Notes: generated by a model not told the origin, from the letters alone. A stretch of DNA of 64,000 nucleotides from Pseudomonas koreensis (GCF_024169245.1 NZ_JALJWP010000001.1:5023501-5087500), one strand, 5' to 3'. Numbered from the stretch's first letter, positions 1 to 11,170 are shown. Numbers and translations: made by a program.

Positions 1-18
1 AGTGAGATGCGCGGATGA
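1..18 (+). CDS. nuoK: NADH-quinone oxidoreductase subunit K, 3' end only
   Basis: Only the last codons are present, reading S-E-M-R-G and a TGA stop at 16-18. E. coli NuoK also ends in SEMRG, and the frame overlaps the nuoL ATG by four bases (ATGA), the usual coupling between nuoK and nuoL. NuoK is a small membrane subunit of complex I. The identification rests on this C-terminal match and on gene order; the rest of the gene lies outside the window. Confidence 0.75.
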   Translation, partial: SEMRG

Positions 19-1868
19 ACCTGATCTTTCTGACTTTCGTATTCCCTCTGATCGGTTTCCTGCTCCTGTCGTTCTCCCGTGGACGCTGGTCGGAAAACCT
101 CTCGGCGCTGATCGGCGTGGGCTCCATTGGCTTGTCGGCGATTGTCGCCGCCTACGTCATCTGGCAATTCAACGTCGCACCTCCCGAAGGCGGTCACTAC
201 ACCCTGGTGCTGTGGCAGTGGATGGCGGTCGAAGGCTTCAAGCCTGACTTCGCCCTCTACGTCGACGGCCTGTCGATCACCATGCTCGGCGTGGTGGTGG
301 GCGTCGGTTTCCTGATCCATCTGTTCGCGTCCTGGTACATGCGCGGTGAAGCGGGCTACTCGCGCTTCTTCTCGTACACCAACCTGTTTATCGCCAGCAT
401 GCTGTTCCTGGTGCTCGGCGATAACCTGTTGTTCCTGTACTTCGGCTGGGAAGGCGTGGGCCTGTGCTCGTACCTGTTGATCGGTTTCTACTACAGCAAT
501 CGCAACAACGGTAACGCCGCACTCAAGGCCTTCATCGTCACCCGCGTCGGCGACGTGTTCATGGCCATCGGCCTGTTCATCCTGTTCCAGCAAGTGGGCA
601 CGCTGAACATCCAGGAACTGCTGGTGCTGGCACCGCAGAAATTCCAGGTCGGCGACTTCTGGATCACCCTGGCAACGCTGATGCTGCTGGGTGGTGCGGT
701 CGGTAAATCGGCGCAACTGCCGCTGCAAACCTGGCTGGCGGACGCGATGGCCGGCCCGACCCCGGTGTCGGCACTGATCCACGCCGCAACCATGGTGACC
801 GCCGGTGTTTACCTGATCGCCCGTACTCACGGCCTGTTCACCCTGGCGCCGGAAATCCTGCACCTGGTGGGCATCGTCGGTGGCGTGACACTGGTTCTCG
901 CAGGCTTCGCCGCGCTGGTGCAAACCGACATCAAACGTATCCTCGCCTACTCGACCATGAGCCAGATCGGCTACATGTTCCTGGCGCTGGGCGTGGGTGC
1001 ATGGGATGGCGCGATCTTCCACCTGATGACCCATGCCTTCTTCAAGGCCCTGCTGTTCCTTGCTTCCGGTGCAGTGATCGTTGCCTGTCACCACGAGCAG
1101 AACATCTTCAAGATGGGCGGTCTGTGGAAGAAACTGCCACTGGCCTACGCCAGCTTCATCGTCGGTGGTGCTGCGCTGGCCGCTCTGCCTCTGGTCACTG
1201 CGGGCTTCTACTCCAAGGACGAAATCCTCTGGGAAGCGTTTGCCAGCGGTAACCACGGTCTGCTCTACGCAGGTCTGGTCGGTGCGTTCATGACCTCGCT
1301 GTACACCTTCCGCCTGATCTTCATCACGTTCCACGGTGAAGCCAAGACCGAAGCCCACGCCGGTCACGGCATCGCTCACTGGCTGCCGCTGTCGGTGCTG
1401 ATCGTGTTGTCGACTTTCGTCGGCGCCATGATCGTTCCGCCGCTGCACGGCGTTCTGCCAGAAAGCGTTGGCCATGCCGGCGGCGAAGCCAAGCACAGTC
1501 TGGAAATCGCCTCAGGCGCCATCGCCCTGGCCGGTATCCTGCTGGCCGCGCTGCTGTTCCTCGGCAAGCGTCGCTTCGTCACGGCGATCGCCAACAGCGG
1601 TATCGGCCGTTTCCTTTCGGCCTGGTGGTTCGCTGCCTGGGGCTTCGACTGGATCTACGACAAACTGTTCGTCAAGCCGTACCTTGCGATCAGCCATGTA
1701 CTGCGCAAAGACCCGCTCGACCAGACCATCGGTCTGATCCCGCGTATGGCCAAGGGTGGTCACACTGCCCTGAGCCGCACCGAGACCGGTCAACTGCGTT
1801 GGTACGCCGCCTCGATGGCTGCTGGTGCCGTGCTGGTGATCGGCGCCATCGTGCTGGTAGCGGTCTGA
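15..1868 (+). CDS. nuoL: NADH-quinone oxidoreductase subunit L (proton-pumping membrane subunit)
   Basis: A 617-residue, very hydrophobic protein, close to the usual ~613 residues of NuoL. It is one of three antiporter-like subunits in the membrane arm of complex I and couples quinone reduction by NADH to proton translocation. The family motif FGWEGVGL places the conserved membrane Glu at about residue 146. The [23 protein letters not shown] block of the Mrp/Nuo antiporter core begins near residue 240. The C-terminus carries the long amphipathic helix region typical of NuoL. The ATG at 15 overlaps the nuoK stop. It is followed by nuoM and nuoN on the same strand with short gaps, so these are the last genes of the nuo operon. 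Confidence 0.98.
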   Translation: MNLIFLTFVFPLIGFLLLSFSRGRWSENLSALIGVGSIGLSAIVAAYVIWQFNVAPPEGGHYTLVLWQWMAVEGFKPDFALYVDGLSITMLGVVVGVGFLIHLFASWYMRGEAGYSRFFSYTNLFIASMLFLVLGDNLLFLYFGWEGVGLCSYLLIGFYYSNRNNGNAALKAFIVTRVGDVFMAIGLFILFQQVGTLNIQELLVLAPQKFQVGDFWITLATLMLLGGAVGKSAQLPLQTWLADAMAGPTPVSALIHAATMVTAGVYLIARTHGLFTLAPEILHLVGIVGGVTLVLAGFAALVQTDIKRILAYSTMSQIGYMFLALGVGAWDGAIFHLMTHAFFKALLFLASGAVIVACHHEQNIFKMGGLWKKLPLAYASFIVGGAALAALPLVTAGFYSKDEILWEAFASGNHGLLYAGLVGAFMTSLYTFRLIFITFHGEAKTEAHAGHGIAHWLPLSVLIVLSTFVGAMIVPPLHGVLPESVGHAGGEAKHSLEIASGAIALAGILLAALLFLGKRRFVTAIANSGIGRFLSAWWFAAWGFDWIYDKLFVKPYLAISHVLRKDPLDQTIGLIPRMAKGGHTALSRTETGQLRWYAASMAAGAVLVIGAIVLVAV

Positions 1869-1907
1869 TATGAACCTTGCGAATTTGCGAAAGGAAACGA
1901 GCCCGTC

Positions 1908-3440
1908 ATGATTCTGCCTTGGCTAATCCTGATCCCCTTCATCGGCGGCCTGCTGTGCTGGATGGGTGAGCGCTTCGGCGCTACCCTCCCGCGCTGGATT
2001 GCGCTGTTGACCATGACCCTGGAACTCGCGCTCGGCCTCTGGCTGTGGGCCCACGGTGACTATTCATTCGCACCGGCGCCGGGCGCCGATCCGACCTGGG
2101 CGCTTGAGTTCAAGCATGTCTGGATCCAGCGTTTCGGCATCAACGTGCACCTGGCCCTCGACGGCCTGTCGTTGTTGATGATCCTGCTGACCGGCCTGCT
2201 GGGTATCCTCTCGGTGCTCTGCTCGTGGAAAGAGATTCAACGTCACGTTGGCTTCTTCCACCTGAACCTGATGTGGATCCTCGGCGGTGTGGTTGGCGTG
2301 TTCCTCGCCCTCGACCTGTTCATGTTCTTCTTCTTCTGGGAAATGATGCTGGTGCCGATGTACTTCCTCATCGCGCTCTGGGGTCACAGTTCTTCGGACG
2401 GCAAGAAAACCCGGATCTACGCAGCGACCAAGTTCTTCATCTTCACTCAGGCGTCCGGCCTGATCATGCTGGTGGCGATCCTCGGTCTGGTGCTGGTCAA
2501 CTTCAACAACACTGGCGTGATTACCTTCAACTACGCCGACCTGTTGAAAACCAAGATGTCGATGACCACCGAGTACATTCTGATGCTCGGCTTCTTCATA
2601 GCCTTCGCGGTCAAGCTGCCAGTGGTTCCGTTCCACTCCTGGCTGCCTGACGCTCACGCCCAGGCACCGACTGCCGGTTCCGTCGACCTCGCCGGTATCC
2701 TGCTGAAAACTGCGGCCTACGGTCTGCTGCGTTTCGCCCTGCCGCTGTTCCCGAACGCTTCGGCCGAGTTTGCGCCGATCGCCATGACCCTCGGTCTGAT
2801 CGGGATCTTCTACGGCGCGTTCCTCGCGTTTGCACAAACCGACATCAAGCGTCTGATCGCCTTCTCTTCCGTTTCCCACATGGGCTTCGTGTTGATCGGT
2901 ATCTACTCCGGCAGCCAACTGGCGTTGCAAGGCGCAGTGATCCAGATGCTCGCGCACGGTCTGTCGGCAGCGGCACTGTTTATCCTCAGCGGTCAGTTGT
3001 ACGAGCGTCTGCACACTCGTGACATGCGTGAGATGGGCGGTCTGTGGTCGCGTATCGCCTACCTGCCGGCGATCAGCCTGTTCTTCGCGGCGGCGTCGCT
3101 GGGCTTGCCGGGTACCGGTAACTTTGTCGGCGAATTCCTGATCCTGATCGGCTCCTTCGCCAGCGCTCCTTGGGTCACGGCGGTTGCCACGTCCGGTCTG
3201 GTGTTCGGTTCGGTCTACTCGCTGATCATGATCCACCGTGCCTACTTCGGCCCGTCGAAATCCGACGCGGTGCTGCATGGCATGGACGCGCGCGAACTGA
3301 TCATGGTGCTCGGTCTGGCGGTGCTGCTGATTTACCTCGGCGTCTACCCGCAACCGTTCCTCGACACCTCTGCCGCCACCATGCATGGCGTGCAGCAGTG
3401 GCTCGGCACCGCCTTCTCTCAACTCGCTTCGGCCCGGTAA
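1908..3440 (+). CDS. nuoM: NADH-quinone oxidoreductase subunit M
   Basis: A 510-residue polytopic membrane protein of the NuoM/ND4 family, the second antiporter-like proton-pumping subunit of complex I. The conserved segment [15 protein letters not shown] carries the key Glu at about residue 145, and the [16 protein letters not shown] motif of the transport core follows in the middle of the protein. The start ATG at 1908 lies 39 bases after the nuoL stop and is preceded by an AAGGAA ribosome binding site at about 1890. It sits between nuoL and nuoN, in the standard nuo order. Confidence 0.98.
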   Translation: MILPWLILIPFIGGLLCWMGERFGATLPRWIALLTMTLELALGLWLWAHGDYSFAPAPGADPTWALEFKHVWIQRFGINVHLALDGLSLLMILLTGLLGILSVLCSWKEIQRHVGFFHLNLMWILGGVVGVFLALDLFMFFFFWEMMLVPMYFLIALWGHSSSDGKKTRIYAATKFFIFTQASGLIMLVAILGLVLVNFNNTGVITFNYADLLKTKMSMTTEYILMLGFFIAFAVKLPVVPFHSWLPDAHAQAPTAGSVDLAGILLKTAAYGLLRFALPLFPNASAEFAPIAMTLGLIGIFYGAFLAFAQTDIKRLIAFSSVSHMGFVLIGIYSGSQLALQGAVIQMLAHGLSAAALFILSGQLYERLHTRDMREMGGLWSRIAYLPAISLFFAAASLGLPGTGNFVGEFLILIGSFASAPWVTAVATSGLVFGSVYSLIMIHRAYFGPSKSDAVLHGMDARELIMVLGLAVLLIYLGVYPQPFLDTSAATMHGVQQWLGTAFSQLASAR

Positions 3441-3447
3441 GAGCGCT

Positions 3448-4911
3448 ATGGAATTCACGATTCAACACTTTATTGCGCTTGCGCCTCTGTTGATCACCAG
3501 CCTCACCATTATCGTGGTGATGCTGGCAATCGCCTGGCGCCGCAACCACTCGCAGACCTTCCTGATTTCGGTGGCGGGTCTGAACCTGGCTTTGCTGTCG
3601 ATCCTGCCTGCGTTGAAAGTCGCGCCTCTAGCCGTGACTCCACTGCTGCAGATCGACGCGTTTGCCTGCCTGTACATGGCGATGATCCTGGTCGCCACGC
3701 TCGCCTGCGTTACCCTCGCCCACGCTTATCTGGGTGATGGCGGTTCGGGCTACCCGGGCAACCGCGAAGAACTGTACCTGCTGATCCTGATGGCTGCCGC
3801 CGGTGGTCTGGTGCTGGTCAGCGCGCAGCACCTGGCCGGGTTGTTCATCGGTCTGGAACTGCTCTCGGTACCGGTCTACGGTCTGGTGGCTTACGCCTTT
3901 TTCAACAAGCGTTCGCTGGAAGCCGGCATCAAGTACATGGTGCTCTCGGCCGCCGGTTCCGCGTTCCTGCTGTTCGGTATGGCGCTGCTGTACGCCGACG
4001 CCGGTTCGCTGAGCTTCGTCGGCATCGGTCAGGCCCTGGCCGCGACCGGTCTGCCTAGCCCGCTGGCGCAACTGGGCCTGGGCATGATGCTGATCGGTCT
4101 GGCGTTCAAGCTGTCGCTCGTACCGTTCCACCTGTGGACGCCGGACGTTTACGAAGGTGCTCCGGCGCCGGTGGCGGCGTTCCTCGCCACCGCTTCGAAG
4201 GTGGCGGTGTTTGCGGTGATGGTGCGTCTGTTCCAGCTCTCCCCTGCCGCCAGCAGTGGCGTACTGAGCGACGTGCTGAGCGTGATCGCAGTCGCCTCGA
4301 TCCTGTTCGGTAACCTGCTGGCCCTGACCCAGAGCAACCTCAAGCGTCTGCTCGGTTACTCGTCCATCGCGCACTTCGGTTACCTGCTGATCGCGCTGGT
4401 GGCGAGCAAGGGTCTGGCGGTGGAAGCCATCGGCGTGTACCTGGTCACCTACGTGATCACCAGCCTCGGCGCGTTCGGCGTGATCACCCTGATGTCGTCG
4501 CCGTATAACGGCCGCGACGCCGACGCCCTGTACGAGTACCGCGGCCTGTTCTGGCGCCGTCCGTACCTGACCGCCGTACTCACCGTGATGATGTTGTCCC
4601 TGGCAGGTATTCCGCTGACCGCCGGCTTCATCGGCAAGTTCTACATCATCGCCAGTGGCGTCGAAACCCGTCAGTGGTGGCTGGTCGGCGCACTGGTACT
4701 GGGCAGCGCCATCGGCGTCTTCTACTACCTGCGCGTGATGGTCACCCTGTACCTGATCGAGCCAAACCTGCGTCGCCACGACGCCCAGTTGCACTGGGAA
4801 CAGAAGGCAGGCGGCGTGATGCTGCTGGCCATCGCCCTGGTCGCTTTCTTCCTGGGTGTGTACCCGCAGCCATTGCTGGTGCTGGTACAACAGGCGGGTC
4901 TGGCGGGCTGA
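3448..4911 (+). CDS. nuoN: NADH-quinone oxidoreductase subunit N
   Basis: A 487-residue membrane protein of the NuoN/ND2 family, the third antiporter-like subunit of complex I and the last gene of the operon. The reading frame is open upstream to 3385, but the family N-terminus [15 protein letters not shown] begins at the ATG at 3448, seven bases after the nuoM stop. The longer form would add unrelated residues inside nuoM. The core motif [20 protein letters not shown] is present at about residues 230-250. A strong intrinsic terminator follows within 30 bases of the stop. Confidence 0.98.
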   Translation: MEFTIQHFIALAPLLITSLTIIVVMLAIAWRRNHSQTFLISVAGLNLALLSILPALKVAPLAVTPLLQIDAFACLYMAMILVATLACVTLAHAYLGDGGSGYPGNREELYLLILMAAAGGLVLVSAQHLAGLFIGLELLSVPVYGLVAYAFFNKRSLEAGIKYMVLSAAGSAFLLFGMALLYADAGSLSFVGIGQALAATGLPSPLAQLGLGMMLIGLAFKLSLVPFHLWTPDVYEGAPAPVAAFLATASKVAVFAVMVRLFQLSPAASSGVLSDVLSVIAVASILFGNLLALTQSNLKRLLGYSSIAHFGYLLIALVASKGLAVEAIGVYLVTYVITSLGAFGVITLMSSPYNGRDADALYEYRGLFWRRPYLTAVLTVMMLSLAGIPLTAGFIGKFYIIASGVETRQWWLVGALVLGSAIGVFYYLRVMVTLYLIEPNLRRHDAQLHWEQKAGGVMLLAIALVAFFLGVYPQPLLVLVQQAGLAG

Positions 4912-4936
4912 TTGCTCGGCTGATCTGGCTGAAAAT

Positions 4937-4966
4937 GAAAACGGCACCTTCGGGTGCCGTTTTTTG
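4937..4966 (+). terminator. Rho-independent terminator of the nuo operon
   Basis: The stem ACGGCACC/GGTGCCGT closes on a TTCG tetraloop at 4941-4960 and is followed by a run of six T. It lies just after the nuoN stop. The rest of the 4912-5213 interval holds REP copies and a second, minus-strand terminator; no gene is seen there. Confidence 0.92.
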
Positions 4967-4994
4967 TTTGTACCCGGGTGCATCGCAAACCCTT

Positions 4995-5152
4995 GTAGAA
5001 GTGGGCCTGCTCGCGATGGTGTGATGTCAGTTGAAAATCCGCCGTCTGACCCAGCGCTTTCGCGAGCAGGCTCGCTCCCACATTGGATCAGTGCTACTCA
5101 AGATCGGTGGCACCAAAAATCCCTGTGGGAGCGAGCCTGCTCGCGAAAGCGG
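4995..5152. repeat. Cluster of three REP elements
   Basis: There are three copies of the Pseudomonas REP core (GAGCCTGCTCGCGA or its reverse) at about 4995-5018, 5058-5082 and 5124-5150. The last two form an inverted pair of the GTGGGAGCGAGCC subtype, and the first is more diverged. They lie between the convergent nuo and ABC transporter operons. Confidence 0.9.
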
Positions 5153-5164
5153 CAGATCAGGCAG

Positions 5165-5193
5165 CAAAAAAAACGGCACCTTCCGGTGCCGTT
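5165..5193 (-). terminator. Rho-independent terminator of the ABC importer operon
   Basis: On the minus strand a GGCACC/GGTGCC-based stem with a short loop at 5172-5191 is followed by a run of eight T (seen as A at 5166-5173 on the plus strand). It begins about 20 bases beyond the stop of the substrate-binding protein gene. Confidence 0.9.
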
Positions 5194-5213
5194 CGCTTCT
5201 CACATTTCCGACA

Positions 5214-6956
5214 TCACTTGCGCGCATCCGCCCAGGATTTCAGCAGTTCGCTATAGCTCACGGTTTCACCCTTCGGCTTCTCGTTGGCCAGTTTCGGCTT
5301 CGGTGCGCCCGGCTGATCGAACCAGTACTGCGCGTCGCGCTCCGGGTTCATCTTCGGCGCGCAAGTGGCCTGAGCCTTGGAGCGTTCGAGACGGGTCATG
5401 ATCGCATCCTGATCCTTGGCCAGGCCATCCAGCGCCTGTTGTGGGGTCTTCTCGCCGCTGGCGGCTTCGGCGATGTGGCTCCACCACAGTTGCGCCAGAC
5501 GCGGATAGTCCGGCACGTTGGTGCCGGTCGGGGTCCATTGCACGCGGGCCGGGCTGCGGTAGAACTCGACCAGGCCACCGAGCTTCGGTGCCAGATCGGT
5601 CATCGCTTGCGAGTTGATGTCCGACTCGCGAATCGGCGTCAGGCCGACGATGGTTTTCTTCAGCGACACGGTTTTCGAGGTGACGAACTGCGCGTACAGC
5701 CAGGCCGCCAGTTTCTGTTTCTCAGGCGTGGATTTCATGAATGTCCACGAGCCCACGTCCTGATAGCCGAGCTTCATGCCCTCCTCCCAATACGGCCCGC
5801 GTGGCGATGGCGCCATGCGCCATTTCGGCGTGCCGTCGGCGTTGACCACCGGCAGGCCCGGTTTGGTCATGTCGGCGGTGAACGCGGTGTACCAGAAAAT
5901 CTGCTGGGCGATGTTGCCCTGGGACGGCACCGGGCCGGACTCGGAGAAGGTCATGCCCGCCGCTTCCGGTGGCGCGTATTTCTTCAGCCAGTCGACATAT
6001 TTGGTGGTGGCGAACACCGCCGCCGGGCCGTTGGTGTCGCCGCCGCGTGTCACGCTGGAGCCGACCGGGTGGCAGTCTTCGACGCGAATGCCCCACTCGT
6101 CCACCGGCAAACCGTTCGGGATGCCCTTGTCGCCGCCGCCGGCCATGGAGAACCAGGCGTCGGTGAAACGCCAGCCCAGCGACGGGTCTTTCTTGCCGTA
6201 ATCCATGTGGCCGTAGACGCGTTTGCCGTCTATTTCCTTGACGTCTTCGCTGAAGAATTTGGCGATGTCTTCATAGGCCGACCAGTTCACCGGCACGCCT
6301 AATTCGTAGCCGTACTTTTCCTTGAACTTGGCTTTCAGGTCGGCGCGCTCGAACCAGTCGGCGCGAAACCAGTAAAGGTTGGCAAACTGCTGGTCGGGCA
6401 GTTGATAGATCTTGCCGTCCGGCGCGGTGGTGAAAGAGATGCCGATAAAGTCCTTGATGTCGAGGGTTGGCGAGGTGAAGTTCTTGCCTTCGTTGGCCAT
6501 CAGGTCGGTGATCGATTCGGTCTTGCCGTAGCGAAAGTGCGTACCGATCAGGTCGGAATCGTTGACCCAGCCGTCATAGATGTTCTTGTCCGACTGCATC
6601 ACCGTCTGCATCTTCTCGACCACGTCGCCTTCCTGCAGCAGGTCGTGGGTGAGTTTGATCCCGGTGATTTCGCTGAAGGCCTTGGCCAGCACCTTGGACT
6701 CGTATTCGTGGGTGGTCAGGGTTTCGGAAACGACCTTGATGTCCATGCCGCGAAACGGCTCGGCGGCCTTGATGAACCACTTCAATTCTTCGAGCTGCTG
6801 TTCGGCCGTCAGGGTCGAGGGCTTGAACTCGCTGCCGATCCATTTTTTCGCCGCATCTTCATAGGCGTCGGCCCAGGCAGATGCGCTCAAACCGCTGAGT
6901 GCCAGCATGGCTGCCAATGAAATGCTATGTCGCAGCTTATTGTTTTTATCGAACAT
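5214..6956 (-). CDS. ABC transporter substrate-binding protein, large polyol/sugar type (GlpV-like)
   Basis: A 580-residue periplasmic solute-binding protein, larger than most sugar-binding proteins. The ATG at 6956 is chosen because it follows an AGGAGGT ribosome binding site at once and opens a clear signal peptide (cleavage after about residue 29, SAWA|D). The frame runs open to 7271, but that extension lies in another gene. Size and context, with two ATPases, two permeases and a DUF2160 protein, match the rhizobial glycerol importer GlpSTPQUV, where GlpV is the binding protein. Glycerol or a related polyol is therefore the best guess for the substrate, as inference. It is the last gene of the operon and has its own strong ribosome site, as fits a binding protein needed in excess. 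Confidence 0.9.
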   Translation of the reverse strand: MFDKNNKLRHSISLAAMLALSGLSASAWADAYEDAAKKWIGSEFKPSTLTAEQQLEELKWFIKAAEPFRGMDIKVVSETLTTHEYESKVLAKAFSEITGIKLTHDLLQEGDVVEKMQTVMQSDKNIYDGWVNDSDLIGTHFRYGKTESITDLMANEGKNFTSPTLDIKDFIGISFTTAPDGKIYQLPDQQFANLYWFRADWFERADLKAKFKEKYGYELGVPVNWSAYEDIAKFFSEDVKEIDGKRVYGHMDYGKKDPSLGWRFTDAWFSMAGGGDKGIPNGLPVDEWGIRVEDCHPVGSSVTRGGDTNGPAAVFATTKYVDWLKKYAPPEAAGMTFSESGPVPSQGNIAQQIFWYTAFTADMTKPGLPVVNADGTPKWRMAPSPRGPYWEEGMKLGYQDVGSWTFMKSTPEKQKLAAWLYAQFVTSKTVSLKKTIVGLTPIRESDINSQAMTDLAPKLGGLVEFYRSPARVQWTPTGTNVPDYPRLAQLWWSHIAEAASGEKTPQQALDGLAKDQDAIMTRLERSKAQATCAPKMNPERDAQYWFDQPGAPKPKLANEKPKGETVSYSELLKSWADARK

Positions 6957-7003
6957 AGAGACCTCCTGTTTAAGTTGTGGAGCCGCGTTGCCGAACGATT
7001 CGA

Positions 7004-7279
7004 CTAGCCCCAACGCATCACAGCCAACAGCCACACCAGGGACAACGCGGACGCCACCCAGATGCTCCAGTCGGTGACGCCGATTACCAGCAAATGCAGG
7101 TAGGCGCTGCCGAGAAGACCGATAAACAAGCGATCGCCACGGGTGGTGGCAATCGGCAGAAACCCGCGCCGCAGAATGCTCGGCGAGCGCAATTCCCAAG
7201 TGGTCATGCCCACCAGAATCAGACCGATGCCGATGAAGAACGCGGCGGTCGGTGTCGTCCAGCTCATCCATTCCATCAT
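7004..7279 (-). CDS. DUF2160 small membrane protein of the importer operon
   Basis: A 91-residue protein with about three membrane segments (around residues 8-25, 45-62 and 68-88) that fits the DUF2160 family. It lies between the permease and binding-protein genes, the position of GlpU in rhizobial glycerol importer operons; its function there is not established as far as I know. Two ATG codons are adjacent (7279 and 7276) behind GAGGAA. The longer upstream frame to 7333 overlaps the permease gene and is not expected to be used. It starts seven bases after the permease stop. Confidence 0.85.
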   Translation of the reverse strand: MMEWMSWTTPTAAFFIGIGLILVGMTTWELRSPSILRRGFLPIATTRGDRLFIGLLGSAYLHLLVIGVTDWSIWVASALSLVWLLAVMRWG

Positions 7280-7286
7280 CTGTTCC

Positions 7287-8087
<801 letters not shown>

Positions 8088-8096
8088 GGCCGGGCC

Positions 8097-8963
8097 TCAG
8101 CGGTTGGCGTCGGAGTGCGTCATGGCGGTGTAGAACAGCCAGGACACCAACAGGATGATCAGGAAGTACACCAGCGAAAACGCCGCTGCCGGACCGAGGT
8201 CGAATTGCCCTACGGCCATCTGCGTCAACGTCTGACTGAGGAAGGTCGTGGCATTGCCCGGACCGCCGCCGGTGAGCACGAACGGCTCGGTGTAGATCAT
8301 GAAACTGTCCATGAAGCGCAGCATCACCGCGATCAGCAGCACGCTCTTCAGTTTGGGCAATTGGATATGGCGGAACACCGCCCAGGCCGAGGCGCGGTCG
8401 ATGCGCGCGGCCTGGTAATAGACGTCAGGAATCGCGCGCAACCCGGAGAAACACAACAGCGCTACCAGCGATGTCCAGTGCCAGACGTCCATCACCAGCA
8501 CCGTCACCCAGGCGTCCATGGTGTTGGCCGCGTAGTTGTAGCTGATGCCCAGCGCATTGAGGCTGGAACCGAGCAGGCCAATGTCGGCGCGGCCAAAGAT
8601 CTGCCAGATCGTGCCGACCACGTTCCACGGAATCAGCAGCGGAATCGCCAGAATGATCAGCACAACCGACGACCAGCGGCCCTTGGTCGGCATGGTCAGG
8701 GCGACGGCGATGCCCAGCGGAATTTCGATCAGCAGCACGCAGGCTGAATAGATGAACTGGCGCAGCAGCGAGTCATGCAGGCGCGGATCGAGCAGCACTT
8801 GTTTGTACCAGTCAGCGCCGACGAAGTAGCGGCTGGACTGGTCGAAGATGTCCTGCACCGAATAGTTGACCACGGTCATCATCGGGATCACCGCACTGAA
8901 CGCCACCAGCAGAAACACCGGTAACACCAGCCACCAGGCCTTGTTGTTCTGCACCTTGTTCAT
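8097..8963 (-). CDS. ABC transporter permease, MalF-type
   Basis: A 288-residue inner-membrane permease with six predicted helices and an EAA loop (SGLRAIPDVYYQAARIDRAS). Its first codons overlap the end of the upstream ATPase gene by four bases (ATGA), which implies translational coupling. It is the MalF-like partner of the next permease, and by position it matches GlpP of the rhizobial glycerol importer. Confidence 0.93.
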   Translation of the reverse strand: MNKVQNNKAWWLVLPVFLLVAFSAVIPMMTVVNYSVQDIFDQSSRYFVGADWYKQVLLDPRLHDSLLRQFIYSACVLLIEIPLGIAVALTMPTKGRWSSVVLIILAIPLLIPWNVVGTIWQIFGRADIGLLGSSLNALGISYNYAANTMDAWVTVLVMDVWHWTSLVALLCFSGLRAIPDVYYQAARIDRASAWAVFRHIQLPKLKSVLLIAVMLRFMDSFMIYTEPFVLTGGGPGNATTFLSQTLTQMAVGQFDLGPAAAFSLVYFLIILLVSWLFYTAMTHSDANR

Positions 8964-10069
8964 GGCTGCACCTCATCGTCGGCTTCGAGCAGAAACTCAT
9001 CGGCATAGACCATCAGCCATTGCGCCGGGAAACTGATGTACGCCGTGCCTTGGGGAACCGGTTTGTCTTCGGCCAGCCGTACTTTCAACGGCGCGCCGTC
9101 GAGGTCGAGGGTCATGATCTTGTAGGTGCCGAGGTCTTCGACGTGTACGACTCTGGCCTGCATGGCGTCATCAAACGGCTCGTCCCAGACATGAATGAAC
9201 TCCGGGCGGATGCCGACCTTCAGGTTTTTCCATTGACCGTGCTCGATATGGCGCTGCATGGCGTCGGACAACGGCAGGTGCGTCGAGGCGAAACCGACGC
9301 CACCGGGTTGCGGCTGCACGTCGATCAGGTTCATCCCCGGGCTGCCGATGAAATAGCCGACAAAGGTGTGGCTCGGCCGCTCGAACAATTCCCGTGGCGT
9401 ACCAAACTGGACGATTTGGCCACCGTACATCACCGCGATCTTGTCGGCGAAGGTCGAGGCTTCCAGTTGGTCGTGGGTGACGTAGACCATGGTGATGTTG
9501 AACTGCTCGTGGATCTGTTTGAGCTTGCGCCGCAGTTTCCACTTCAGGTGCGGGTCGATCACCGTCAGCGGCTCGTCGAAGAGGATTGCCGAGACATCGT
9601 CGCGCACCAGCCCACGGCCCATGGAAACTTTCTGTTTTTCGTCGGCGGTGAGATTGCGCGCTTTCTTGCTCAGCAGATTCTGCAGGTCGAGCACCTCGGC
9701 AATTTCCTGCACCTTGCTGTGCACTTTCGCCTCGGCCATGCCCTGATTTCGCAGGGGGAAAGCGAGGTTATCGAACACAGTCATGGTGTCGTAGACCACC
9801 GGGAACTGGAAAACCTGGGCGATGTTGCGCTTCTCCGGGGTCAGGTCGTTGACCGCTTTGCCGTCAAACAACACATGGCCCTGTGACGGGCTGAGCAGGC
9901 CGGAAATGATGTTGAGCAAGGTCGACTTGCCGCAACCCGACGGCCCGAGCAACGCATAGGCGCCGCCCTGCTCCCAGACGTGATCCATCTCGCGGATCGC
10001 GTAATCCTCCGCGCCGCTCGGGGTTTTGCTGTAGCTGTGGGCGAGGTGCTGCAAACGGATTTCGGCCAT
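8960..10069 (-). CDS. ABC transporter ATPase with degenerate signature motif (GlpT-like)
   Basis: A 369-residue nucleotide-binding subunit of the MalK/UgpC type, with a C-terminal TOBE-like regulatory region. Walker A is GPSGCGKS, Walker B is AILFDEP, and a switch His is present in VTHDQ near residue 199. The signature that should read LSGGQ is replaced by LTADE at residues 140-144. The gene starts at the last base of the upstream ATPase gene's stop codon (TGATG). The defect is complementary to that in the partner ATPase: together they would form one intact and one degenerate ATP site. Confidence 0.93.
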   Translation of the reverse strand: MAEIRLQHLAHSYSKTPSGAEDYAIREMDHVWEQGGAYALLGPSGCGKSTLLNIISGLLSPSQGHVLFDGKAVNDLTPEKRNIAQVFQFPVVYDTMTVFDNLAFPLRNQGMAEAKVHSKVQEIAEVLDLQNLLSKKARNLTADEKQKVSMGRGLVRDDVSAILFDEPLTVIDPHLKWKLRRKLKQIHEQFNITMVYVTHDQLEASTFADKIAVMYGGQIVQFGTPRELFERPSHTFVGYFIGSPGMNLIDVQPQPGGVGFASTHLPLSDAMQRHIEHGQWKNLKVGIRPEFIHVWDEPFDDAMQARVVHVEDLGTYKIMTLDLDGAPLKVRLAEDKPVPQGTAYISFPAQWLMVYADEFLLEADDEVQP

Positions 10070-11163
10070 CAGGCAACCCTCGCGACACGCCGGCCCGGTG
10101 CTTGCACCAGCCGGCCCTGCGCATCGAAAACGAACAGTTTGTGGGTCGGGATATAGATGCGGATCGGCGCATCGACGTCGTATTCATGAACACCCGGCAA
10201 GTGCAGCACCAGCAGGAAATGCTCGTTGCGCACATGCAGGAAAGTTTCCGAACCGCTGATCTCGGCGACCTCGACGGTTACGGCCAATTCGAGATCGTCA
10301 TCGTTGCTCGGCACCAGCGAGATATGACTCGGGCGCACGCCGAAACGGAACTCGCCCTCGCCCACCGGACGCAAATCGACGTTCAACGGAAAGTGTACGA
10401 AGTTGGCGAAGCTGACTTCGTTGCCGGCAATGCGTCCCGGCATCAGGTTGATCGGCGGCTCGGAGAACAATTCAGCGGCGAGCACCGACTGCGGCTGGTG
10501 ATAGACCTCGGTCGACGGCCCGCTCTGGATCACCCGGCCTTCGTGCAGGATGGTGGTGGTGCCGCCGAGGGCCAGTGCTTCATTGGGTTCGGTGGTGGCG
10601 TAGATGGCGATGGTATGGCGGGCCTTGAACAGCTCGCGCATTTCCTGACGCAGCTCTTCGCGCAGCTTGTAGTCGAGGTTGACCAGCGGCTCGTCGAAGA
10701 GGATCAGTTCGGCATCCTTGACCAGCGCGCGGGCCATGGCCGTGCGCTGTTGCTGTCCGCCGGAGAGTTCCAGCGGGTAGCGCTGCAGGAACTTCTCGAT
10801 GCGCAACATCCGTGCAGTTTCCTGCACCTTGCTGTGGATGATCTCTTTCGAGATGCCGGCCTGACGCAGTGGCGAGGCGATGTTCTCGAACACGGTCATG
10901 GTCGGGTAGTTGATGAACTGCTGATAGACCATCGACACGTTGCGCAGCCGCACCGGGCGCTGGGTGACGTCGACGCCGTTCATCAGCACGCGGCCGCTGT
11001 CGGGTTTGTCGAGGCCGGCCATCAGGCGCATGAGACTGGTCTTGCCGGACAGGGTGCGCCCGAGCAAAACATTGAAGGATCCGGGTTCGAATTTCAGGCA
11101 CGCATCGTCGATCCATATCTGGCCCTCGACGGTACGGCTGACGTGCTCCAGGGTGAGTGACAT
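10069..11163 (-). CDS. ABC transporter ATPase lacking the switch histidine (GlpS-like)
   Basis: A 364-residue MalK-type ATPase and the first gene of the importer operon. Walker A reads GRTLSGKT, the signature is a normal LSGGQ at residues 133-137, and Walker B is LILFDEP. The H-loop reads YATTEP where YVTHDQ is usual, so Thr191 stands in place of the switch His. The start is the ATG at 11163; the longer frame to 11205 would begin upstream of the transcription start expected from the sigma-54 promoter at 11209-11224. The ribosome site is a modest AAGG embedded in an A-rich tract. Confidence 0.93.
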   Translation of the reverse strand: MSLTLEHVSRTVEGQIWIDDACLKFEPGSFNVLLGRTLSGKTSLMRLMAGLDKPDSGRVLMNGVDVTQRPVRLRNVSMVYQQFINYPTMTVFENIASPLRQAGISKEIIHSKVQETARMLRIEKFLQRYPLELSGGQQQRTAMARALVKDAELILFDEPLVNLDYKLREELRQEMRELFKARHTIAIYATTEPNEALALGGTTTILHEGRVIQSGPSTEVYHQPQSVLAAELFSEPPINLMPGRIAGNEVSFANFVHFPLNVDLRPVGEGEFRFGVRPSHISLVPSNDDDLELAVTVEVAEISGSETFLHVRNEHFLLVLHLPGVHEYDVDAPIRIYIPTHKLFVFDAQGRLVQAPGRRVARVA

Positions 11164-11170
11164 GGCTCGG

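Noticed and set aside
2064..3458. Long minus-strand open frame opposite nuoM (464 codons)
   Set aside because: It mirrors nuoM and is rich in D, H, Q and R with no family motif. GC-rich genes commonly leave the antisense frame open. The similar frames opposite nuoN (3628-4983) and opposite glnS (14828-16600) were rejected for the same reason.
6957..7271. N-terminal extension of the substrate-binding protein
   Set aside because: The frame is open but overlaps the DUF2160 gene and lacks any conserved sequence, while a strong AGGAGGT site and a signal peptide mark the start at 6956.
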